Both the position numbers and the translations under genes were made by a program. This document shows, piece by piece, positions 1 through 12,390 of a DNA stretch of 64,000 bases. The DNA lies in NCBI RefSeq assembly GCF_031755915.1, contig NC_083383.1:32715501-32779500 (forward strand), given 5' to 3'. Positions within the stretch are counted from its first letter, which is position 1; each line of letters starts with the position of its first letter. Source of the DNA: Ziziphus jujuba (Eukaryota > Streptophyta > Magnoliopsida > Rosales > Rhamnaceae). Below the pieces are notes generated by a model. The model was not told where the DNA came from, ran no database searches, and saw only the letters and a program-made list of their open reading frames with translations.

Positions 1-2811
1 AGTAAAATAAAATTAATCATAGCACAGCTGTGAATTAGCAGCCAACCCATTTCCAAATTATAGGTCCAAATTAAAAGTTGAAAAATTTTCGAGTGCTAAG
101 AGGCTGCTTTCTACACATATAACAACTAATTAATCGGCTAGAATTCTTAAATCTTACTCGTTATCATTACTTGTAATAGTCCTACTCTGTGTCGATCTCA
201 TCTTATCTTAGCATTAATTAATTAATAAGTTGATTAACTAGTCAAGAAATATTTATCAGAAAAAAAAAAAAAAAAACTAGTCAAGAAATACTTATCTCAC
301 GAAGTGGAACCCAGCTTGAGTAAGGAAATGCCGACAGTGCAGCAGATACAAACATGATAAGGAAAGATTAATTTCCAATTAGATATTTGTCTTCGCTTAT
401 GCAAATTGGCGAACTTGCAACTGTACGTTCTGGATAAGTGATAAGCAATGTGGATTAGGAAATATATAAGCCGTGCTCCAATTGGACATATAATATATAG
501 GAGCAGTTGCGTTTCATTAGCTACTTTATAATTTTCCTTTAAGTTTTGAAAGCGAATTTGAACTTAAAGTCTAACCTACCAAATTGGAAGTATGGTATAT
601 AGCTACATATAGATTTCTTTATGAGGATGGAGTTTATTGGCTTTGAGCATTGTGACAATGACCTTCTGTTGTCCACTTGATGATGGACGTATGCCTATCT
701 ACTTTTAATTTACTATTTGAAACTTCAACTTGCATTGTCAATTTCAACCTTCACAATTTTCCATCACATTTATAATGATAAGGAGAGTGGAAAATTAATA
801 TGGGCCAGTTGCACATGCAATAAGGTCGTCGGTGGTATTTTAACTTTTTTTGAATAGTCTTTCAGATTATTAATATATATCAAATATTGCGCCATGTCAG
901 TCCAGTGTTTGGTAATTAATTAATTAACTTTATTGATTATTACAAGTAAGAAATGAAAATTAAGGATTTACCCAAAAAAAAAAAAAATAAAAATAATTAA
1001 GGAGCTGGCAGCACTATGTTAATTGTTGCAAAAGTTGCAAGGTGTAGTGTTTAGTGATGATTGACAAATTAGCAGAAAGTTAATGGTTGTTGGGAAATTA
1101 AGTAGAACTAAAAAAATTAATTACGTTTCAAGTTTCAGAGTAGCTTGTTATCCATTATAATCGGTAGAGTTTCATAACTTATCTACACGATTCTATTTGT
1201 TTAACATATAACAAATTAAATATATTATATGAGGAAAAGGGAAAACTTTGAATCATGATTTTAAGGACAAATGGGCATTAAACGTGGAGCGAGCCCCAGG
1301 CCTTTGCTTATTTTACAAGGCGGGAATGCTCTTGCTTAATTTCATGACAAGACACCTTGAAAGTTTCCATATATTCAAAAATTGCTTGGCGTACAAGTCG
1401 TCAAATTAACATCATGCAGAAATCTGGTCTTGTTTATGTTGGGAATTGTATGACTATTAATCGGTTAATTCATGATTTTATGACCACATATATTTTGGAT
1501 TTTTTGGGAAGATATTTTGAGAATCATCAATCCTCATTTCCTTATTGACAATTAGTAAAGAAATATGAGAATTAATCACAACCAAGAAGTGTTGGATCAT
1601 GGAGTCAATTTATGCTTGGTGGATAACATATCTTATATATATATATATATATATATATTCTGAATAAACTAACATGTCTTAATTCTGAATAAGTTTTGAC
1701 AATCATCACTTTACTCCAATCCTTCTTCATAACGTTTTCATGATTTACGCACCATCAACTATATATATGGTCAGTCCTCCCTACCTCTGTCCCAAAAAAT
1801 AAAAAATAAAAGACAATATATATATATATATATATAGCTAGTTTGAACATCTGATGACCATCAACTAATAATTAAAAAAAAAAGAAAAAGAAAACACTAA
1901 TTTACTTGAAAACAATTGAGCTGTAGTCCTCGATATGAGAGTTAGGCACTAGGACAAGACTCAAGTAGTTGAGGTGGTTGAAGGTGTTGAAAAAATCCAG
2001 AAATAACCAAGTTACCGCCATAAAAAAACAAAAAAGAAAAAAAGAAAGTACGTTTAAATTAAAACCAACCGCATCAAAATTTTATTAGCCTTTAGCTAGC
2101 TAAGGTGGCAAATTTTATTAATGGATAACGATAGATGCCTAGAAAATCTAAAGGTTCCCATGAAATATGTTTGAAAAATGACTTCCTTTTGAAAACAAAC
2201 CGCAAATAATGTGCTCAAATTCTTCTATAATTATTAGGCATGTATACTTTTTTTAATATAATATAGTATGTGTAGATTTGTATAGATACGCCTTCCTCTG
2301 TACAATACTCATTTAAGCATATTCCAAATATGAATAGGGATTGAGTTGAAACCAATGTTGTCGTTTTAAACCAAAATAAACCATGGTTAAGGTTTTATTG
2401 GAGAAATGTTGAAATTTTGAAGGAAATTAATTTTTGAAAATTAGTTTATTAGAATTAATTTTTAGCATTCAATTTTCTATAAATTATTTTTTAAAATATT
2501 TGGTTTATATAAGGATATTTGGGACTTATAAATAGTTAATTAATTTGTGTTTTAAAAAATTAAGAGTAAAATTATCTTTTAATAAAATACATAAAACTAA
2601 CTTTTTTGGAAATTTTAATATAACGTCTCTTTTGAAAAATTCATTTTACATTCTATTTTCTCATATTGTGAGTTTAATTTTTCTTGGATCCACAATTTCC
2701 TTCTTTTGAAAGCCATCTAAACATGGACAAAAAAAATTATTTTTCTAAGAGAATTTCTAGTTTTTACTAATTTTAATACTTTTCAAATGGAACCTAATAT
2801 TATTTTTTTAT
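1..2811. other. Gene-free AT-rich spacer
   Basis: I see no coding gene here. The stretch is AT-rich, with poly-A runs, a (TA)n array near 1638-1658 and another near 1819-1836. A 22-bp near-identical direct repeat (about 236-257 and 275-296) flanks a poly-A run. The 63-codon open frame at 1357-1548 has no recognisable domain and no plausible splice partners. Confidence 0.6.
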
Positions 2812-3032
2812 CAGTAATATTATAAGTACCAAAATATTTGCTAAATTTATTTATTGGATTACACATATTATGATATTATTGGTTAGCATATTCATATAAC
2901 TTAAATATGAATGAGTAAACCTTTAAACGAAAAAAGTGAATTTAAAAAAAGAACAATTAAATATTGTTACATTATTTACCACATCATTTAGCTAAAAAAT
3001 TTGATAAATATTTTGGTAACCTAGCATTATTA
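2812..3032. mobile_element. Probable short MITE with imperfect inverted ends
   Basis: The left end (about 2812-2850) and right end (about 3001-3032) are imperfect inverted repeats sharing the core accaaaatattt and its complement, around a very AT-rich interior of about 150 bp. Length, AT content and lack of coding capacity fit a MITE. I could not fix the outer boundary or a target duplication, so superfamily is not assigned and the ends are approximate. Confidence 0.4.
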
Positions 3033-3489
3033 ATTTTTATTTATTTATTTTGAAGGTTTTTTAAGGTAAATATCACTGTAGCACCCCATATTTTATTTAT
3101 TATTTTCAATACTATATCTTTATCAAGAAAAATATCAATACAGCCTTTTCACATTTTATTTTCATTTCAATACAAGATTTAGATAGTCAAATTGTATATA
3201 AATGTATATAATAATTTTACAATGGCATTTAAAAACTTTTTCCTCATCCATGTGTCTAAACAGTTTATATTAGTTATTCAATTTTTATATTTTAATGTAT
3301 TTGTTTTATTTATAAGTTTTATTACTTTATTATTTTTCTACTAGGGATTGGATTTGACTTTGCCTTCATTAGTGAACTATTAAGGTCTTTGTTAGACGGA
3401 GAAGCAAAGGGCCGGCACTTCTAGTTTGTGGTTTTACGCAGTTGGAAAAATGGGAACAGATCGTAGAAGCCATTCAAGTTTTCTCATAA

Positions 3490-4530
3490 ATGACTCAAAA
3501 AAACATGTTAACATAAATGCCAAGAACGGTAGAATGGTCGATGCATTTCCAAACAGTCTTTGATTATAAAATGTTTTATAGGATATTTTGGAATAGAATG
3601 ATTGTTGGATACCTTCACAATGATGTGGTGTAGGAAGCCTATGATTTGTGTTAATATGTTTAAAAGAGACATTTTTTCATTGACTTTTAATGTTAACGTG
3701 GCATAGGTGGTGCAATATTGAGCTTGATAGGGCCAGAGAACCATTCAATTTGCTTCCTAATAGGTAGGGATGGGCATGGATTGGATTGGTTCGGTTTTGG
3801 ATCGAAATATAATCCAATCCATATATATCGGTTTTTCTAATTTACAATCCAAACCAAACCATTGAAGCATTAAATCCAAACCAAACCAAACCATTTAAGA
3901 TCGGTTTGGTTTGGATTGGTTGATCGGTTTGAAACTTACTAATTTATAAATATATAATACAAATAAAAAATTTTTTATATATATATTATGGTGATGGTGA
4001 TGGATTGGTAGTGGGCGGCAACAAAGGTAAATGTTTAGTTTAGGATTATAACTTACAATTTGATTTGGGATATGGGAATGTAAAAGAAAAAAAAAATTAT
4101 ATATATATATATATTAAAAATCAATATATAAAAATGGGAAAAAAAATTAAAAATTAATATATAAAAATGAAAAAAATATTCTAAAATTAACATATAAAAT
4201 GAAAAAAATAAAAAATATATAATTTTTTACTTATATAATATATTATTTGGATTGGATCGGATTGGATTGGATTTATATTTCTAATCCATAACCAATCCAA
4301 TACATACAGTTTATAATATTTTGAACCCAATCTAATCCAATTGATGTAAAAATCCAATGCAAACCGTTAAAAATGGATTGGATTGGACGGGTTGAACGGA
4401 TTGGATTGGATTTTGCCCACCCCAACTAATAGGCAAGACCCGGTTTGTTGGAATGCCATGATTGCAACGCCAGACAAAAAGCTTGAAGGTTTACCGACGG
4501 AGGGGCAAAGCCAAAGCATACATCGGCATC
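3490..4530 (+). pseudogene. Decayed PPR-repeat gene split by a MITE
   Basis: Short plus-strand pieces in shifting frames read like pentatricopeptide repeats. They include INAKNGRMVDA near 3516, FWNRMIVGYLHND near 3585 (followed by an in-frame stop and EAYDL), KRDIFSLT near 3665, and after the inserted element QDPVCWNAMIA near 4434. The spacing and the WNxMI pattern suit a PLS-type PPR protein. Stops and frameshifts occur throughout, and a 661-bp element interrupts it. Reading across the element with one target copy removed gives continuous LPNRQDPVCWNAMI, so the PPR sequence predates the insertion. No start, organelle-targeting peptide or C-terminal domain was found, so this is a fragment. 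Boundaries are approximate. Confidence 0.7.
3765..4425. mobile_element. Non-autonomous hAT-type MITE, 661 bp
   Basis: The element starts TAGGGATGGGCA and ends with the reverse complement of TTGGGGTGGGCA, giving 12-bp terminal inverted repeats with 10 matches. It is flanked by the perfect 8-bp direct repeat CTAATAGG (3757-3764 and 4426-4433). An 8-bp duplication and short inverted ends are hallmarks of the hAT superfamily. The interior has no transposase. Towards each end it is built of ggattggattgg-type short repeats and their complements, around an AT-rich core with (TA)n. It lies inside a PPR relic whose frame is restored when element and one target copy are removed, which supports the boundaries. 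Confidence 0.85.
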
Positions 4531-5259
4531 ACCACTTTTGCAATGCTAGATAATATCAGTGATAGAAAATTAATAGATTCTTTAAAAATAATAATAAAGA
4601 AATAACGCTTTATAAATAAAACAGCACAATATAATATTAAAAAAACTAAACAATTAATATAAGCTATTACGTGGATAAAGTAAAGGTTAAAAATGTCATT
4701 ATAAAAAAATATAAGCGTTTTTATACACTTTGGTTTGGTCACGAAAGAGGCATATATTGAAAGAAAAATAAAATGTAAGAAGACTGTGATAATATTTTTC
4801 ATTAAAAGAATATAATATTGAAAAAATAATAAAATAAGAAGCACTACAATGATATTAATCTTTTATTTTTCCCCAGTGGACGAAATTGTTTGTCTATGAG
4901 GTAATTGATTTGTAAAATAGAAAAAGGACAAATAGTTAACAAATGTTGTTTTTATTTAAAACCATAAAAATATTTTAAAATTCATTGCTAAACAAGCTTA
5001 ATTTCAAGTGCCTTGCTTAGTTGATATAGCCTTTAATTATTCATCATATTAATCCTATATATTGACTAATCACACTTAAAAAACATTAAATTAATTAACC
5101 CAACAAGGAAATAATGGCCTACTTAAGTATTTTCATTGTGTAAATTGATAATTATATATATATATATATATGAAAATCTTTGTTGAGAACTTTCGTTAAA
5201 TTTGTTTAAATTGCTTAATTAATTAATTAAGTCACCAATAAGGTGGATTGTAAAAGATG

Positions 5260-5298
<39 letters not shown>

Positions 5299-6875
5299 TG
5301 AATGCTATGATAAGGGATTTATAAAGAAGAATTAATAAAGATAACTATTTATATTTATAATTATTAGATAACAAAAGTCATGTAGATTGGATGAATTAAT
5401 GGGTTGACGAATAACTGAGTCATGCATGAGATAGAGAAGAGGCTTTTGTGTAATTTGGTCCTATCCCATATAATATATATGGCTTTGAATTTGGACCCTA
5501 ACGCGACGGCCAGGAAGCCAATTGTTGTTTGTTCATTTCGGACTGGAAAAAAAGAGCCATGACAATTGACAACCTCACACTAAAATTAAAGAACTTTTCA
5601 AAAAGTTTTTTTGGTGAATTAAAAGTTTCAAAAAGTTGAAAAGAAGAAAAGAAGATTTACGTCACCAATATTCCAAATCTTAAATACCACTAATAACATG
5701 TTTTATGCACTTTTCATGACCCAAAAAAAAAAAAAAAAAAAAAGAAGAAGAAATAATTTAAAAATAATAAAAATGAAAATTTAAAGGAAGTTTCTACTAA
5801 TATTATATATTTATTATAATCTAAGATAATACATTTAACCTGAATTATATTGGAGTACTTTAGTTTTTGCAAAGACCCCCACTTGTTTCAAGGTTAATTA
5901 ATTTACAAGTTTTTTCATATATGTAAAAAGAGCAACTTATTTTTAAGGTCAAACATTTAACACTTTATCATTGAATTAACTATGACAAGTACTTAGATAT
6001 TTTGCCGGTCCCGAAACCAAAAAGACACTCACATTAAAGGCAAATTTTTTTTAAAAAAATTTTTAAAAGAAAAAAAAAAGAAATTAAATAGTGAGGGTCG
6101 GTATATTATATATTATATATGATGATATAGTGAAGCAATAATAATTAATTTAAAATGTGATGGGTTTTCCAAGTGTGTCTCTAGCTGTCATAAATAGTTC
6201 TAGAGAGATGGGAAAAGAACCTCCTCCTTACATGGAGCTGAGAAGAGAAAGAGCACGCAATGGCAATGACAATGTATAAACTGAATTTATGTGTGTCGTC
6301 TTGAAGTTGTTTTGAGAAGTTTGTGAGTTTTTCACGGAATCTCTAATATTTTGCTCTTTTCTTTTCTTTTGCAACATTTTGATCTAAGTGGATGCTTCCG
6401 TTTTTCTCCACTCCCAAATATGTTTGCTCAAACCAAGTTAACACTAAAAAGTGCTTTTTTTTTTTTTTTTTCATTTAATAGGGACTTATATAATTGTTAT
6501 TATTATTATTATTATTTTCTTTTTCAACTTTCAAATTATATATACAATTTTTTTTTTTTATTCTAACCACTCCACTCTATATATTCTAAAGTAGGATACC
6601 ATACGTAATTCCAAGATAGTAATTATTAATATTAATTTATAATGGGAAATACAAATAACATATATATCAAACCTTTCCTATATATTACTGCATCATTTTC
6701 GAAACAACAGGAATAACAATAATTATACATCTATATCAGTTTAATTGATAACAAGTTTACATAAAAAAAATGGGATCAGTACTAATTACTAGAATTTTAA
6801 ACCAACTCTCAATGGAGAGGGAGCATTGAATTTGGTGTCTCCCAAGAGACTATTATACAAAAACACACACACATC

Positions 6876-6907
<32 letters not shown>

Positions 6908-7990
6908 TATACATATCAGCTTAGTTTATTAATTATGTGTTAAAAACTAATTAATGTAGAGTACACACTTGTTAAGAACAAAAAAAAAAAAATTTGTAAA
7001 AAAGTTATTTGATGGAGTGAAGTATTATTCTTTCCACAAAGATTGAAAAACGATTAATAAAAGTTAATATAAAGAAACAGAGATCAATTTACATCTGCTA
7101 CAAAGTCTTCTTACTATGACACATTTCGTCGTTATGTCTGTTTACTTCAATGTTGTCACCGGCGTCCATATTTAGACCAACTACACTTCTAGATGATGGG
7201 TAATTTTTTTTTTTTGATCTCTTTACTTAATTTACTTTGGTTTAAAACCAGTAATAATTACCCCATACTGGTAAATTTTGGACCCAAATCATTATGGTTA
7301 TAATTTATTAATAAGCAAATTAATAAAGTGTCTGTAGCACTCATCAATTGAGCTGTAACTGAGTCACAAAAGGCCGCTGTGAGGAAGCATATATATGTAC
7401 ATGCAGTCTAAAGAACTCCAAACTGAGCACCCAACAAATTTAAGATGGGGACAAACAAGAACACATGCATGCGGGTCCTAAGAAAGCAGTAAAGAAAAGA
7501 AAATAGAAGGCAGTAAAGAAAAAAGAAAAAACCCACTTGAAATCCAATAAATAAATAGAAAATAGAAAAAAGAAAATAAAAAATAAAACATGTGGGAGAT
7601 GGGAAAATGAATGTTTGAAAAGATGTCAAAATCAAAGACAGCCATGAAAGAGACACGATGATGGAGATGGTGATGATGATGATGAATTGTGAATGACTGT
7701 ATCCCACAATCTCACGCATCTTAATTTCTGTTGAGAATGATGTGCTCTTCATCTTACACATTGACATACTCCTCCTAAATCGAATCGGTCCAAATGATAT
7801 CCATGCATATATTTGCTATTTATTATTTATTATTTATATTTAATTTTATTTAATTTGCCTTCAGCTCTATACGATTTCCTTTTCGTTTTCTGTATATTTC
7901 CTCTGAATCTGGACGCATGTTTTTCGTCTTACCTTCCACTAATCCATGTAGTAATTGATTTCATCCTAGCCGTCCATTACATCCTTGCCA
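4531..7990. other. Gene-free AT-rich spacer
   Basis: No coding gene is supported. The longer open frames here (for example minus 7408-7767) are low-complexity, rich in Phe, Leu, Ile and Ser, and have no domain. The stretch contains a (TA)n array at 5262-5295, a poly-A at about 5719-5742, a poly-T near 6456-6471, and (AC)n runs near 6880-6905. The right end merges into the promoter of the NPF transporter. Confidence 0.55.
5262..5295. repeat. (TA)n microsatellite
   Basis: A pure run of about 17 AT units. It is one of the longest of many (TA)n arrays in the window. Confidence 0.95.
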
Positions 7991-7993
7991 TCT

Positions 7994-8041
7994 CTATATA
8001 TGTCTCTGCCCCCCTTTCATAAACTCCATAATTATACCATC

Positions 8042-8085
<44 letters not shown>

Positions 8086-8100
8086 CTTGCTAGCTCCCTA
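7994..8100 (+). promoter_or_regulatory. Probable core promoter and CT-rich leader of the NPF gene
   Basis: A TATA-like ctatatatg (7994-8002) lies about 200 bp before the start codon. It is followed by a pure (CT)n tract (about 8047-8081) and more pyrimidine-rich sequence. A TATA box with a CT-rich leader is a common plant arrangement. The start site itself is inferred, not seen. Confidence 0.4.
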
Positions 8101-8197
8101 CCTGATATTGCTCTCTCTGCTCTCTCCCTTCCTTTCTTTCTGTCTCATTGTTGATCTCTCAAGCAACTCATATCAGTATCGGACTAGTTAGCTAGCA

Positions 8198-11100
8198 ATG
8201 GCTTGCTTAAACGTTTGCAAAGAGCAGGTTAATAACTATTTTGTGTATGTATATATATATATGCTTCATTTATATCTCTTTTACTAACTAATGTCTTTTC
8301 AAATTGAATATAAACACAATTGTGTCGCAAATCATAATATGTATACAGCTTAATTCCATGCATATATTCGCTGTCTGCATATGATTATCATCAGCAATGG
8401 CTTTTTATGGAACACTACAAGTTTATATGTAGTCTTGTTAATTAGCATAATTCCTATGCTATATATCAACAAGATAAATATATATTGTGTATATAGAGGA
8501 AAACATTCTACTAAGAGTCGAAATGCTTGCTTGTCACCTGATTATGTATAATTTTGATTAAATATTCAATAAATTACATACAATTAGGCATTAATCGAGC
8601 AATATAAAACCCAACGTTACTCATTAAAAAATAAGTATATGTATAAATGCTTTTTAAATATTATAGTTTGATTAACTCTAGATCATTTTTGAATGAAATA
8701 ATTTATTTTTAATTTTGTTACTTCATCTGTATCGTGGAGTAAACATGTAGTATAAATCTGCTATTAGTGAACTGTATTCTTAATTTATAAATCTTAAGAG
8801 GAAAAAAAAAAAAGTAACGATCATAGCTAAAAGGTGAGAAGCCAGTGATGAGTTCTTTTTTTGTTTGAAATAATCTTTAAGGCCATAGTAGAAAAGTCCA
8901 TCCTATGTTTAAGCTTTTGAGTCCCAAAATTACCTTTCATTATTTCTAGAGGGAAATAAATTAATTATTATTTTTTTATTACGGAAATAAGTTAATTAGG
9001 TCTCCAAAAATGTCTTTTCAAGCAATTTTCCAAATTCATGAATTTTTGATGATAAAAATAAATTAATTAGTTAGGTAAGTGATTTTATTTTTTTAAAGAA
9101 TAATTAGATATGTGATTTAGACTTTTAAATTATTTTTTCCCCCTTTTTTCTTTTTATTGGTGTGCTAAGGGAGGCATATCTTGGCACGTTTTGTTTCTTT
9201 GTTTTCTTGAAAACCATGAATTTTATTACACAAAGCAACAACTATATATGGTCGAGTGATGAAAAGGATATACACATATAAAACATCAATTTATTCACCG
9301 AAAAAACAAACATCAACTTATTTATTTCCTTTGTTGTGCCCAACTCCTCTTGGCAATGATTTGGACATGCCCCACTACCTTTCTTATGATTATTTAGTTT
9401 ATAGTAAAATATAATGTTTTTTTTTTTTTTTAACTTGTTATTAACAATATATGAAATTGAAATTAACTTTCAGGGCTATGGAACAGAGGAAAGGACGCAA
9501 AAGAAACAACATATTTGTACACTTGATGGAACCGTTGATTGGAATGGTCACCCTGCAATCCGAGGGACAACAGGATCTTGGGTTGCCGGAATTCTGATTT
9601 TGGGTATACATACCATTTTCATGGCGTATATTATTAGATATATATGCTGCTTAAAATCTTTATATATCAGATTTAATTAATTAATTTTATATAATTAATA
9701 GAAAAAGAAAGAAAGAAAGAAAGAAAGAAATAATATTGGTTTTATTAATAATAAAATAACATATATATATATATATATATACTTCAGTGAATCAAGGGTT
9801 GGCTACATTGGCCTTCTTTGGAGTAGGAGTGAACTTGGTGTTGTTCTTGACGAGGGTGTTGGGGCAAGACAACGCAGAGGCAGCAAACAATGTCAGCAAA
9901 TGGACTGGAACTGTCTACATCTTCTCTCTTCTTGGTGCTTTCCTCAGTGACTCCTACTGGGGGAGGTTCAAAACGTGTGCAATCTTCCAACTCATCTTTG
10001 TCCTTGTAAGTCTTTTTCTTTCTTTCTTTCTTTCTTTTATTTTATTTTTTCTTTTTTCATTTCTTGCATGCATGCACGTGTATCAAACATAGGTACATAC
10101 AATATAAATGTCAATATTCAAAGTTTATTGAATTGATTATTTATAGAGATGGGCCTCTCATGTCCAAAACAAAAGTGATAAATTATTGATTTACATATTT
10201 GTCCTTTAGCTACGTTCCCATAATATTCAATGACTTACAGTTGGAAAGTCTCTTAATTAATATCTTTGCAACACTTATATTTAGTTAGCAATATTATGAC
10301 TTTAATATTAAAAAAAAGAAATAAAAAAAAATCAAGATCTCAATTCATGGATTGCTCAAAATTGATTAATCTATAAAGTTTCATGTACAAAATATGGTAG
10401 ATATAGTTATATATATACTTATAGAGTAGAAGTTTTATGTATTATGGCAGGGCTTGGCTTCATTATCACTATGCTCCTACCTATTCTTACTCAAGCCTAG
10501 AGGTTGTGGTGACAAAGAAACCCGCTGCGGAGGTCATTCTGGATTCCACATGGCATTCTTCTACATTTCCATCTACCTAACTGCCCTTGGTAATGGAGGT
10601 TACCAACCCAACATAGCTACATTTGGTGCAGACCAATTTGATGAAGAAGACCCTAAAGAGGGGCTCTCAAAGGTTGCTTTCTTCAGCTATTTCTACTTGG
10701 CTTTGAATCTTGGCTCTCTCTTTTCAAACACAATCTTGGGCTATTTTGAGGATGAAGGGATGTGGACACTTGGCTTTTGGGCATCTGCTGGCTCTGCTTT
10801 CTTAGCATTGGTCTTGTTCCTTTGTGGAACTCCAAGATACAGACACTTTAAACCCAGTGGCAACCCTCTTTCCAGGTGTTGCCAAGTCATCATTTCTGCT
10901 TCAAGGAAATGGAAGGTTGAGATTATGCCAGCTGTAGAAGACAATCTCTATGAGGAAGCTGCAAAGGAGAGCTCTAAAAATGGGGCTAGAAAGATACTCC
11001 ACACTGAAGGATTTAAGTATGTATTACTCATATTTCATGAAAACTTTTTGTTACCCACATGTATTTCACAATTACAACCAAAAGGATAACCAAGGTTAAT

Positions 11101-12039
11101 GCTAATTGAAATTCATACAATGTTGATCATGCCTACAGATTCTTGGATAGGGCGGCCTACATGACGGAAAAAGAGCTGTACCATTTGGAGAAGGATGATG
11201 GTGTAAGGAATCCATGGCGGCTTTGCACAGTGACACAAGTTGAGGAAGTAAAATGTATACTGAGACTGCTCCCCATTTGGCTCTGCACAATTCTCTACTC
11301 TGTAGTTTTCACTCAAATGGCTTCCTTATTTGTGGAACAAGGTGCTGCAATGAAAACCAACATAGCAAGTTTCCATATTCCTCCTGCAAGCATGTCGAGC
11401 TTTGACATACTCAGCGTAGCAGCTTTCATTTTCATATACCGGAGAGTTCTGGACCCTCTCTTTGCAAGACTTAAGAATAACAGCAACCCTAAAGGACTCA
11501 CAGAGCTGCAAAGGATGGGAATTGGACTTGTCATTGCAATATTGGCAATGGTATCTGCTGGCGTTGTTGAGTATTTCCGACTGAAGTATTCAAGAAAGGA
11601 TTGTGGAAGCAACTGCGAAAGTCCGAGTTCTTTGAGCATATTTTGGCAAGTTCCACAATACATTCTGATTGGAGCATCAGAGGTGTTCATGTATGTTGGA
11701 CAGCTAGAGTTTTTTAATGGACAAACTCCTGACGGGTTGAAGAGCTTTGGGAGTGCTCTTTGTATGACTTCAATATCACTTGGAAATTATGTGAGCAGCT
11801 TGCTAGTGACCATTGTGATGAAATTCTCTACGAGGGATGATATGCCTGGTTGGATCCCAGGAAATCTTAACAAGGGCCATTTGGACAGGTTCTATTTCCT
11901 TTTGGCTGCTTTGACAACTGCTGATCTTCTGGTCTACTTTCTGTGTGCAAAGTGGTACAAGTATACAACGTTTGAAGAAAGAAACGAAGAGGACACCAAT
12001 AATAATATTGCTAATAGACATGCTGAGCTTAAGGTCTAA
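8198..12039 (+). CDS. NPF7.3: NPF7.3/NRT1.5-like nitrate/potassium transporter
   Basis: Five coding exons join without a frame break: 8198-8227, 9474-9603, 9788-10005, 10451-11016 and 11139-12039, giving 614 residues, the same length I recall for Arabidopsis NRT1.5. All introns are GT-AG. It is a major-facilitator NPF protein with about 12 hydrophobic segments and a long polar central loop (about residues 260-330). The N-terminus MACLNV, the motif KPRGCGD and the segment SVVFTQMASLFVEQGAAM resemble the NPF7.2/7.3 clade, and the N-terminus favours 7.3. Arabidopsis NRT1.5 loads nitrate and potassium into root xylem at the plasma membrane. Where most NPF proteins have the proton-coupling ExxE[K/R] motif in helix 1, this one reads NQGLA (about residues 55-59), as NPF7.3 does. 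Exon 1 codes for only ten residues and is followed by a 1.2-kb intron. NPF7.2 is the main alternative. Confidence 0.93.
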
Positions 12040-12390
12040 GTTAGTTAATTAGGTTAATTATGGTTTTGGTGGTTTAATTAATTTCTAAGTTTTGGTGTAT
12101 TCTATATGTATGTATATATAAATAAAGGCTGAGAGTGAGAGGTGGGGACAAACAATAGTGTTAATGAGGGATCTTTGTGTCTAAATGTTTGCAATGACGC
12201 TTAGAGATATGTATGCATTTTATATTTCTCTAAGCAGAGCATTTATATATGAAAGGTGTTGTAAGGATATAAAGTTGATGTAAATTTCATGTAATTTGCG
12301 ATCTCTTTTATATCTAGAAGCTCAAAAAATAGTAGACTCTAAATGCCAAAAGTTTACCAAAATGTGGGCATAGAAATAACTTCTCTTTCA
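12040..12390 (+). other. NPF 3' untranslated region
   Basis: Non-coding sequence after the NPF stop codon. A canonical AATAAA polyadenylation signal occurs at 12121-12126, 82 bases downstream of the stop. No other feature is visible before the pseudogene at 12391. Confidence 0.5.

Noticed and set aside
3508..4844. Minus-strand open frames (78 and 117 codons)
   Set aside because: They are antisense to the PPR relic or low-complexity Phe/Ile/Leu frames in AT-rich DNA, with no domain.
7408..8191. Open frames of 60-119 codons around the NPF promoter
   Set aside because: Composition follows the CT and AT tracts (runs of SLSLSLSL and FLF). They have no splice partners or family match.
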